A stretch of 36,408 bases of DNA from Chara braunii. Lineage: Eukaryota > Streptophyta > Charophyceae > Charales > Characeae. Positions within the stretch are counted from its first letter, which is position 1. Each line of letters opens with the position of its first letter. The position numbers and the translations under genes are program-made. A model generated the notes under the pieces. That model ran no database searches. It was not told where the DNA came from and worked only from the letters and a program-made list of their open reading frames with translations. The DNA is taken from assembly GCA_003427395.1 (NCBI GenBank), contig BFEA01000007.1, positions 6,878,418 to 6,914,825 of the forward strand, written 5' to 3'. Shown here piece after piece: positions 28,376 through 36,408 of this stretch.

Positions 28376-30076
28376 ATGAGTGATGCAAGCACTAGTGAGG
28401 AGGAGTTATTAGTGGATGACCGGAGGACTACTCATAGAACTGCTCTCAGTCGACCTTTGACTTTCCTAGAGTTAGGTCCAGGAGACGAGAGGAGACTGCG
28501 GAGAGAGGCTAGAGAGAGAACAGCGACAAGAAGAGCGAGGGTGGCTGAGGACAGTGCCAGGTGTAGGATTACAGCTAGCACCGGTACGACCATGGCTACT
28601 TCGTCAGGAGTCAGTCAGAGTGGTTCTTGAGTTTCCATTAGCCAAAGTGCTGGCTTACAAGTCAGCCAGCAGGCTCAACTCACGCCGAAGGATTATGAGA
28701 TCCTCCAAGCAAAAGAACTTCAGGATGAGTTGCAGCGGTAGTTGGACGAAGCAGAGGAGAGGAGAAGGAGAGCTATAATGAGGAAAGCTAGACTAGGTAG
28801 TAGATTGCAGGAGCTAGGCAAGCTAGAAGCACTAGATGAGTCCACATTAGATCCCGCTATGCAAGCACTGCGGAATTCGCTCATGTGTGTCGCGGAGACG
28901 CAGGTTGTTCAGCAGGAAGTGTTGGCTGAACTAGTGGCAGGCCAGAAACGAATTCTGGTTGCACTACAGGCTCCTCGTCCAGTGATGAGGCAGCCTCGAT
29001 TTGGTGTAGCTCCCCCTTCGGGTGCGGGTCCATCAGTGACGCCGTCGCCGGTAGGGCCTTCATTCTCACCTATGTTTGGTATGCCCCCTCCAGGTGGTTA
29101 TGTGGCAACTAGTGGTCGGGTCCTTAGTGTCTCAGTCGTATCATCGACGACAGTGGTTACTACAGTCCCACTGTCAAGCCAGGCGGAGGTTAGTGTGCAG
29201 CAACCTGTTTTGGTGGCTATGCAGCCACTGCAGCAATCCCCTGGGCCAATGCAGCCTATGCAGTGGATGCCCAAAATACCCTTGCTGAGTCCTAAGCCCT
29301 TCTCCGGCGACAGGACGAAGGATGAGGACTTGGATACTCGGGTGAGGACGGTGTCCACTTATGTGAGGCACAAACTCACCTGGCCTGATCAAGAAGTTGT
29401 AGTGGCTGCCTCCTTTCTAGAGGGGTCAGCAGCCCGCTGGTTGAATGGCCTAGTGCAACAGCAGGGCTAAGGTCAGAATTTCGATGCCTGGGCCCAGGCC
29501 CAGACATTGGAAGAGTTCGTACGGTTCGTGTACAATAGGTGGCATGACCCTCAAGGGGCCCAAAAGGCCATAGATACGATTAACAGTCCTGGTGCCAAAA
29601 GGTACAAGAATGTTAGAGAGCTCACGGATACCGTAGAACGTCTGCTCGTAGTACCTGGTGTGCGCTATGATCAGCAGGTACTTACGGCTTACCTTAGATG
29701 TCTACCTTCAGAGGTTAGGACAAAGCTGGTAGACGAGGCCTATGTCGAACAACACAACTTCACTTCATGCAGCAAGAAGGCCTTGGACATAGAGGCAAAA
29801 TTGGGATCTGCGCATCAGAGTCAGGGAGATGGTAGGAAGAAGAGACTTCCCCAAAACTGGAAGAAGAAGGGTCAGTTAATGTTCGTTGACCACGATGGTC
29901 AAACGACGGAGATTGACGAGTTCCCAAATTTAGGGGATGAGACAGAGCATGATGGGGCCGGCGAGACTTCGGATGGGGGAGTCGTGGCACCCATCAAGGA
30001 AAAGGCTAGGGGGACCGCGAAGAAGAAGGTAGGCTGGTCTACGGGCAGGGCAAGCAAGGAACGCCCGCATGGGTGA
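28376..30076 (+). pseudogene. Element C Gag
   Basis: One continuous frame with three in-frame stops: TGA 28628-28630, TAG 28739-28741 and TAA 29468-29470. It ends at a TGA at 30074-30076. It starts MSDASTSEEELLVDDRRTTH. The N-terminal third is rich in Arg/Glu and helical (LDEAEERRRRAIMRKARLGS). A Pro/Ser/Val/Gln-rich linker follows (about 28980-29270). The capsid core has KPFSGDRTKDEDLDTRVRTV, ASFLEGSAARWLNGL, EEFVRFVYNRWHDP, RELTDTVERLLVVPG and YLRCLPSEVRTKLVDEA. A basic and acidic linker ends it. The start is chosen because it is the first ATG of the frame. Confidence 0.85.
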
Positions 30077-30126
30077 AACTTGGTTTAGAGTATGAGGTGT
30101 GGAGGGACCGAGTCGCTTGAGGCACG

Positions 30127-30168
30127 TGCATGAACTGTGGCAACTATGGCCACACGCCCCGAACGTGC
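30127..30168 (+). pseudogene. Element C Gag zinc knuckle
   Basis: CMNCGNYGHTPRTC is a perfect C-x2-C-x4-H-x4-C knuckle, the RNA-binding module of Gag. It lies in a different frame from the Gag before it, so a frameshift separates them between 30076 and 30127. A Lys/Arg tail follows and then stops. Confidence 0.82.
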
Positions 30169-30504
30169 CGAGGCAAGAAAACCTAACGAGGGTAGCCTCT
30201 CCAACGGTGGTGGGACTATCTTCGAACCCTGGTGATGCTTCTGCGAGCACTTCGTAGGGAAACACCTCGGGCCAGTAGGAGTTTTAGCCGCTCTTACTTG
30301 CACTGAAGTGGTAACGTTGCCTTCCCCACTTCAGGCGTGGGCCAGGGGCTAGTGACCCACATAACGCCCCGCAGACACATTTAGACCCACTGACGCTCTG
30401 TTCGAGAGATGTGTCTGAGGCCCTAGAAGAGTTAGAGACTCAGTGGTTAGGAAAGGACCCTAGAGACTCTTGGGCAATGATCAGTAGAGGTCCAAAGGGG
30501 GAAC

Positions 30505-30934
30505 ATAGGTTGATTTAGGTGGCCGCAAAGTTGGCGCCTTCGCAGACATAGGCTCTACACGAAACTTCATCAGTCGTGCTTGTGTGGATAGACTGCGCTT
30601 AGGGGACCAAGTGCAGCGGCTTAGCAGAATTGTAGCTTCTACGCTGGCCAACAAGCACCAAATGATTGTTAAAGACTATGGCAAGGACGTAGTCTGTTCC
30701 TTCTCTTATCGAGGAGGGGAAGCGAGACATAAAATCTCATTCCTCGTTAGCGAAGAACTGCTCTTCGATATGCTACTAGGCATGTACTACCTCGAGGTCG
30801 CGCAACCTCAGTTTGATTGGGATAGGAAGGTGTTGCTACACAAGTTGCCAAATGGTAGGACCGTTAGATTGCAGAAGTATAAGGCTAGCAGTCTAGTGGA
30901 GAACTACGGCTGCACGTGTGCTTCCTCTTTCTAA
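30505..30934 (+). pseudogene. Element C protease region
   Basis: The aspartic protease loop reads GGRKVGAFADIGSTRNFISR with Asp at 30545-30547 and Ile (ATA) in place of Thr or Ser. It goes on with RLSRIVASTLANKHQMIVKD and ISFLVSEELLFDMLLGMYYL, then the linker KVLLHKLPNGRTVRLQKYKA. It ends at a TAA (30932-30934), beyond which NYYKQNREEGMYLVFV continues in frame. Compared with element B a small deletion lies just before the loop. Confidence 0.8.
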
Positions 30935-31068
30935 AACTACTACAAGCAGAATCGCGAGGAGGGCATGTATCTAGTCTTTGTCTCTGAGAAAGGGGAGGCC
31001 GTTAAAACACCCCAGACATAGAATCAGTCGTCGCAAGATATTCAGACCTTTTTTAGGAGCCCACAGGC

Positions 31069-31768
31069 GTGGTAGAAAGGGAGGTGGTCCATGCAATAGA
31101 GGTTGTCCCAGGTAGTAAGGTACCTAGAGGACGAATCTATAGGATGTATCCTGCGGAGTTGGATGAGCTCCGCCGCCAGCTCAAGGAGCTCACAGAAAAG
31201 GGATGGATTCGGCCTAGTACCTCCCCTTACGGTGCGCCAGTCTTATTTGTCCCAAAGAAGGGAGGTACCTTGAGGGGCCTCGATGCCATCACCGTTAAGA
31301 ACGCGGAGCCCCTACCCCGCATTCGACGACCTCTTGGATAGAGTGCAGGGATGTCGGTACTTCACCAAGATAGATCTGAAGTCCGGATACCATCAAATTG
31401 CCATTAGACCTGAGGACCAACACAAAACCGCATTTCAGACCAGGTACGGTCTGTTCGAGTTTGTGGTGATGCCCTTTGGCCTATGCAATGCACCTGGTAC
31501 GTTCCAGCACGCGATGAACATGATATTTCATGATTACTTAGACAAGTTTATCGTCGTGTACCTCGACGATATTCTTATCGTTAGTGGGACTGTAGAGGAT
31601 CATATTGAGCACTTGAAAATAGTGCTAGGTCTCCTAAGACAGCACCAGTACAAGGTTATCTTCGAGAAATGCGAGTTCGATTGCTCCAAAATCTTGTACT
31701 TGGGTCATGAAATCTCAGCGGAGGGATTGAGGCCAGATGATGCTAAGGTGGCCAGCGTACGTGACTAG
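31069..31768 (+). pseudogene. Element C reverse transcriptase
   Basis: Two overlapping frames. The first (31069-31341, after a TAG at 31054-31056) reads VVEREVVHAIEVVPGSKVPR and LTEKGWIRPSTSPYGAPVLF, and then TLRGLDAI. Here 18 bases that in element B encode the MCIDYR block are missing, without change of frame. A one-base insertion near 31320 moves the reading to the second frame: FTKIDLKSGYHQIAIRPEDQ with the first Asp, FEFVVMPFGLCNAPGTFQHA and the catalytic YLDDILIVSGT. A TAG at 31766-31768 stands where a Trp codon is expected (RDWP). Confidence 0.9.
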
Positions 31769-32239
31769 CCCAAACCTCAGACTGTTACTGAGGTCATATC
31801 GGTTTTGGGGATGACGGGCTACTATCGTCCGTTTGTAAAGAACTATAGTACCATAGCTTCCCCATTAACATATCTAACTCGACTGGATACCCCTTGGGAG
31901 TGGACTGAAGAGTGTGAGGCGGCCTTCAGGAAACTGAAGTATGCTCTAACACAGTACGAGGTTCTTAAACTTTCGGATCCTGATAAGCCATTTGTAGTGA
32001 CCACATACGCTAGCCAATATGGCATAGGCGCGGTCCTTGCGCAAAAGGAGCGGACCAAGTTGAGACCTATCGAGTACATGAGTAAGAAGATGCCATCTCA
32101 GAAACAAGCCAAGTCCACTTATGAGCGTGAGCTCTATGCCCTGTATAGAGTGCTGGTACATTGGAGACACTATCTCCTTGGCAGATTCTTCTATGTGAGA
32201 TCTGACCATGAGACCTTGCGCTGGATTAAGACACTATAG
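31769..32239 (+). pseudogene. Element C connection and RNase H
   Basis: It continues in the frame of RT after the TAG: LGMTGYYRPFVKNYSTIASP, then RNase H with PFVVTTYASQYGIGAVLAQK. Tyr (TAC, 32006-32008) stands where the first catalytic Asp belongs. STYERELYALYRVLVHWRHY and VRSDHETLRWIKTL carry the other acidic residues. It ends at a TAG just before 32242, and the rest of the domain goes on in the next frame. Confidence 0.87.
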
Positions 32240-32241
32240 AC

Positions 32242-33702
32242 ATGTACGACTATCAACTTGATCCAATCAAGGGTGAGTACAACAAAGTAGTTGATGCACT
32301 ATCTCGTCGGGCAGATTATCTGGGCGCACTAGTGACAGAATTTGGTATATCCAACGACTTAACTCGATCATTGGTGGAAGCCTATCGGCAAGATCCACTT
32401 ATGTCTGAGATCATCCGTAGATTCCAAGCAAAGGACAAAAAGACTTTCGATGAATTTACGATGGTAGACGGCTTGCTGTTTCTTGAGAAGGTAGGGAATA
32501 AAAGATTGTGTGTTCCCAGTAGTGAGTCTTTGCGTAGTTTATATGCAACTGGTCATTTTGGCTATAAAAAGACTTCAGCTAATCTAGTGCAAAAGTTTTG
32601 GTGGCCCACTATAATGCAAGATGCCAAAAGGTATGTTGAAACCTGCCAAGTTTGCCAAAGGGACAAACCCAGGACTCAGGCTCCGCTTGGGCTCATCAAG
32701 CCCTTGCCGATTCCTGAAGGTCCTGGTCGGAGTGTTTCCATGGATTTCATGGATACCCTTGTGACCAGCAGGTTTGGAAAAAGACACATCTTCGTGATAG
32801 TGGACTGCTTTTCTAAGTATGCAAGACTTATTGCTATGCCAAAAACTGCTAAAACCGACTATGTCATCAAACTGTTTCTGGACAACTGGGTCAAGGATTT
32901 TGGACTATCTACGTCGATAGTAAGTGACAGGGATGAAAGGTTTACCAGCGAACTGTGGCAAACGACAGCTGAACAGATGGTTACCAAGCTCCAAATGACG
33001 TCAGGGAATCACCCTGAGTCAAATGGCCAGGTAGAACAGATGAACCGGGTAGTACAACACCTACTTCGGCATTATATTAAGCCAAGTCAGGATGACTGGG
33101 ACGAGAAGTTACCTCTCGTCTCCAGCCTGTACAACAATGTTGTGCACAGTACTACTGGTATGACTCCCAACCAGCTGCATCTTGGTTGGAAGCCCAGAAG
33201 TGCACTTGACTTTCTGCTACCAGAAAGGCAATCCATTGCAGCACCTGGCAGCATAGAGTTTGTTGTCAAGCATGAACAGATGCTGCAGCAGGCCGTTGAA
33301 CATATTAGGAAGTCTCAGGATGCTATAATCGCATCAGAGAATAAACATAGACGGCCCTCTAACTTTCTGATAGGTGATAGAGTCTGGGTAAAGTCATCTA
33401 AATTGGGTCAGGAGATGGGGATTTCACGAAAATTGATGCCACAGTACTTTGGGCCCTGGGAGATCTTAGACATTGTAGGGGATCAACCGGATGGGCCTTC
33501 ATACATGATTTGCATTCTACCACACTTGCGTACTTACCCTGTTTTCCATGCATCCAAGCTGGCACCTTTCGCTGCCACAGATCCGTTTCCCTCCATGAGA
33601 TCAATGTTGCCCCCAACCATGGATGGCGAAGTGGACATAGACCAGATCGTGGAGCATCTTCTGAAAGTACCGGGTCAGATTCAGACATCATCTGGACGCT
33701 AG
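32242..33702 (+). pseudogene. Element C RNase H tail and integrase, 486-codon open frame
   Basis: The longest open frame in the window. It starts with the last RNase H part (GEYNKVVDALSRRADYLGAL). The zinc-binding region has the second His in TGHFGYKKTSANLVQKFWWP and both Cys in ETCQVCQRDKP; the first His seems lost in a small in-frame deletion at SLYATGHF. The catalytic core is complete: Asp in SMDFMDTL, Asp in IVSDRDERFTSELW and Glu in SNGQVEQMNR. The C-terminal domain has GDRVWVKSSKLG and KLMPQYFGPWEIL, then HPVF-like YPVFHASKLAPF. It ends in GEVDIDQIVEHLL, the start of a chromodomain, where a frameshift occurs. It integrates the element's DNA. Confidence 0.93.
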
Positions 33703-33802
33703 CGAAGATCGGTGGTTCACCAGAGAAGAACTCATGAGAACTACACCTCAAGTCATTGCAGGCTATGAAAGAGATCTGAAAGGGAAGATGCCTGCAAAAT
33801 AG
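33701..33802 (+). pseudogene. Element C chromodomain-like tail, frameshifted
   Basis: In another frame the reading goes on as SEDRWFTREELMRTTPQVIA followed by GYERDLKGKMPAK and a TAG at 33800-33802. The W-F-x-R-E-E-L pattern after the DGEVDIDQIVEHLL stretch of the preceding frame fits the end of a chromodomain; the middle strands are lost or scrambled. Only 28 bases then remain before the purine tract, so this is the true Pol end. Confidence 0.6.
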
Positions 33803-33830
33803 AAAACTTATCAGAGGACTATCGAAGTAC

Positions 33831-33842
33831 AGGAGGAGGGAA
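33831..33842 (+). other. Element C polypurine tract
   Basis: AGGAGGAGGGAA stands directly before the TG of the 3' LTR, the position of the plus-strand primer. Confidence 0.82.
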
Positions 33843-34830
33843 TGCGAGGATATGGGTCCTCGGTAGGCCTAAGCCCCCCCCTGCAGCATATGTGCCTGCC
33901 CTAAGTGAAGGCGGGCCTAACAAATCACGAGAGGCTCTTGGCTGTCAATTTCGCATTTGGGGTCCAGGCAGTTTCGTCGCTCCAGTTGGTTGAAGGGAAA
34001 CACAGGCCGCGCAGCGTGGAAATTCCGAGGCCTTCTAGGCCCCGAAAGCACAGGCCCTGGGCGAGATTCACAACCTCATACACAGACAATTGGGAGGCCC
34101 AGTAGCTGCACCAGAGGCGCAGCATCCTGGGGCCTACCGGAAGCTTTTGGGCCCAAGCCAATCCAGCCAGGCTGCCGAATGAGGCAGGCTCTTTCCATAT
34201 AGGAAAGAGCTCGCTGCCTGGCCATCCATTGGGGCACTCGCATGCTGGCGGCAGAGCTGCTGGAGCTGAAGCTCGTGGGCTGCTGCTAGCGCTGAGCGGC
34301 GAGGTGCAGGCACGCGCGGTCGTGCAGGGAGCAGGGCGCTGCTGAGGGCAGCGCCATAGCCCAGCCTCCATAGCTGGCAGGGCTTGGATGTACAGTGAGG
34401 CGCAGGAATGATCTTCGGGTGTACAACAAAGGAAGATGTGGGAGAGAGTCAAGGGAAAGAGAGAAGGATGATGATGATGATGATGATGTGAGGGCACACA
34501 CCTGGTATTGGCGATGGTTCTGCATGGGCGACATCTTCAAGTACTTCGGGTGCTGCTGACATCAACAGTTGCATTGTCAATTAGTAGGCTAGTAGTAGTT
34601 GTAGAGGGAGTAGGCTGGGCGTCGAGCGCCAAGTAGGGAGATAGAAACTGGATACATATGTTGGTGGTGTTGAGAGCAAGCCCTCATTGACATTGACTTT
34701 CAGTGCTACGATTCTCCATTGGTGTTATATTGGTGCAATGTTGCTTTCTGAACACTGTGTTACGATTTGGCTTTCAATATGATTGTGCAATCTGAATATT
34801 GTCATCTCGCTTCTGTTCATTTTCCTTGCA
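33843..34830 (+). repeat. Element C 3' LTR
   Basis: It starts TGCGAGGATATGGG and ends TTTTCCTTGCA, matching 26097-27097. The two copies differ by substitutions, a missing GGCCCAACCGAATGA-like segment near 34098 and small length changes in C-runs and the GAT microsatellite. TTTC of the target site follows. Confidence 0.92.
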
Positions 34831-35325
34831 TTTCTCTTTCAAAATTTGAAAATAATTTTAATTAATTCTTTCTCTTGTATATTTTAATTCATAAAATTCC
34901 CTTTTCGAAAATTTTCTTGAAATTTGAAAACGCCTTGTGATCAATTCTTTTTCGAAATTCTTTCTAGAAATTTAGGAATATTTTAGAATTACATAATTCC
35001 TTTTTTGAAATTTTCACGTTTTCTTGTAAAATCATACCCCAAAATTAATTTCAAATAAATTTAAACCCAAATCAGAATTTACTTTTCTTCGAAACTAATT
35101 TCCTTTCTCCTTTTTTTGATATTTTCAGCGAAAATTTTTGGAAGTTTCTCCTTCGGATTCTTCTTTTCTTTCCAAAGGCCTATTCTCGAATTAATTTCGA
35201 ATAACTTTAATTAATTCGAATCGGAATTAATTTATTTTAATTCTTGTTTTGCAAATTTTATTTTTTGTAAATTATCTTCTTTTGGTGCTCTTGTAAATAG
35301 GAACCCCCCTCCCCCCCCTCGGGGC
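34831..35325 (+). other. Element F leader, second part
   Basis: AT-rich non-coding DNA of the same style as 25560-26096 (runs of T, GAAATT and TTAATTAATTC words). It resumes directly behind the target-site duplication of element C. It ends in C-runs (CCCCCCTCCCCCCCCTCGGGG) before the Gag start at 35326. Confidence 0.65.
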
Positions 35326-36408
35326 ATGCCACGCTTAACCAGGAACTCTCAACGCGCACACGCCGAAGCCGCCGCAGCTGCCGCTGCCACCACCTCATCT
35401 GCTGCCAACTCCTCAGTCGTTGCTACCACCGCTTCCTCCCCAAACATGGCCCAATCATCCTGCATTGATATGTCTGGCATCCGCATCGACTCCGTCGACA
35501 GCATCGCCCGCAACCTCGTAGGCGAGCAAACACCAGCACTCGATGCCGCCATCGACCTCGGGACACTTTTTTGCATGATGGCATACCTTCAATCATCCAT
35601 GGACGACATCAAAACATCCATTGCCGCCATCTCTGCTCGCGTGACCACCATTGAAAGTCACAACCCCGCCATCCAGGTCGTCACCACCACATATCCCCCC
35701 CCTTCACCTCGGGTGCCACCATCCTTCTCCCATCCTCCGCCTCCACATCTACACCAATCACCCCGCCCTCCACATCCACCCCCCTCTCCGCTAGCACGTC
35801 ATCCACACCTCAGCCTTCATCCACCACTACCTCGACCTTGGTCACCAAGACGACAACCCCTGTCGTCACGCAGTCATCAACCATTCCCTTGCAGTCAAAA
35901 CCCCTCATGGCTTCATCCACTATCACTTCCACTCATACCCAGATCACCCCCACACCTCAAGCCTTGCTCCCCGTTATCCCAATACCTCCTCCGTCCACTC
36001 TCCTCCTGACCAATCCCACTACCGACTTCACTCGGGTACCATCCTCCTCACCCAAACTTGATTTTAACACCCTCGCCACCACAACACCCTTAACGGGTAA
36101 CATTCTTCCATCCTTCCGGTCAACGGATATCCCCCCCTTCACCAACCTTCCCCATGAGGACGTCTTCGTCAACAAACTATACTATGCCTTCTCGCTCCAT
36201 AATGTCCCTGTCACACACTGGCTCTCTATTGCCAGCACTAGGCTACAGGAAGGCGCTGCTCGTTGGTGGTACACCGAACGAGCTAACCGCCAACACGCAA
36301 ACAAGGAAACCCCTTCCTTCCTTCAGTGGGCCAATCTCATCGCTATTTTCGACCACAAAAGACGGTCGATGACTACTTTGAGCAACTCTGTTGTCTTCGA
36401 CCGAGCGG
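35326..36408 (+). pseudogene. Element F Gag, runs off the window
   Basis: It starts MPRLTRNSQRAHAEAAAAAA with an Ala/Thr/Ser-rich region, then a helix LDAAIDLGTLFCMMAYLQSS that ends in IAAISARVTTIESHNPA, a likely coiled coil. At the C8 run at 35695-35702 the natural reading moves by one base into a Ser/Thr/Pro-rich linker (TPSTSTP-like). The capsid core follows from about 36090: DVFVNKLYYAFSLHNVPVTH, TRLQEGAARWWYTER and FLQWANLIAIFDHK, with the typical L-x-G-x-A-x-x-W-W block. The old frame stops at 36007-36009. The C-run shift may be a real mutation or a sequencing error. The gene is incomplete at the right end. Confidence 0.8.

Larger units (their letters stand above)
26097..34830 (+). mobile_element. 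Element C: complete Ty3/gypsy element with chromodomain remnant
   Basis: Full structure on the plus strand: 5' LTR, PBS, leader, Gag with CCHC, protease, RT, RNase H, integrase, chromodomain-like tail, purine tract and 3' LTR. TTTC at 26093-26096 and at 34831-34834 is a target-site duplication, or TTTCT if the border is moved by one base. So both ends belong to one insertion event. The LTRs differ by dozens of substitutions and several small indels by eye, so the insertion is not recent. Gag and Pol hold stops, frameshifts and an in-frame deletion in RT. It sits in the AT-rich leader of element F. Confidence 0.93.
23824..36408 (+). mobile_element. Element F: LTR retrotransposon inserted in D and hosting C
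   Basis: An LTR (23824-24330) with a PBS right behind it interrupts the integrase of element D. After a long non-coding leader, element C is inserted at 26097-34830. The same AT-rich type of sequence then continues, and a Gag gene starts at 35326 and leaves the window. The parts before and after C therefore belong to one element. The 3' part of F is outside the window, so its superfamily cannot be proven. The leader contains a sequencing adapter at 25379-25416, which weakens the link between 25378 and 25417. Confidence 0.7.

Overview
The window is eukaryotic, plant-lineage repeat DNA. No host protein-coding gene could be supported in it. Almost everything recognisable belongs to Ty3/gypsy LTR retrotransposons with tRNA-type primer-binding sites, purine tracts and, in two of them, chromodomain remnants. 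A short run of the plant-type telomere motif TTTAGGG lies near position 1015. The Gag and Pol flavour reminds me of the very repeat-rich charophyte alga Chara, but that is an impression and not something the sequence proves.

Layout. 1-1653: unclassified non-coding DNA. 1654-10417: element A on the minus strand, with two LTRs, a PBS, a purine tract, a broken gag, and a pol that stays in one frame but carries four stop codons and ends in a chromodomain. 10418-15057: element B on the plus strand, lacking its 5' part, with its integrase cut short, and ending in a 3' LTR. 15058-18330: mostly unassigned, with a short piece that looks like the end of a LINE ORF2. 18330-23823: element D on the plus strand, with a coiled-coil Gag that also holds a Tudor-like stretch, an RGG box and a CCHC knuckle. 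D is interrupted by a sequence gap and by two mitochondrial-type tRNA genes. 23824 to the end: element F on the plus strand, inserted into the integrase gene of D. It starts with an LTR and PBS, and its gag appears only at 35326. 26097-34830: element C, a complete element with two LTRs and a target-site duplication, sitting in the long AT-rich leader of F. The right half is therefore a three-level nest, D containing F containing C.

All the pol genes are broken by stops, frameshifts or loss of catalytic residues. The best preserved piece is the 486-codon RNase H tail plus integrase of element C. None of these elements looks autonomous.

Two places are technical rather than biological. Exact 38-bp Nextera mate-pair junction adapters (two 19-bp Tn5 mosaic ends head to head) are embedded at 6667-6704 and 25379-25416. 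The first is flanked by a 208-bp duplication; the second may be a false join. There is also an 85-N gap at 21269-21353 whose two sides repeat each other. Order and copy number should not be trusted across these three points.
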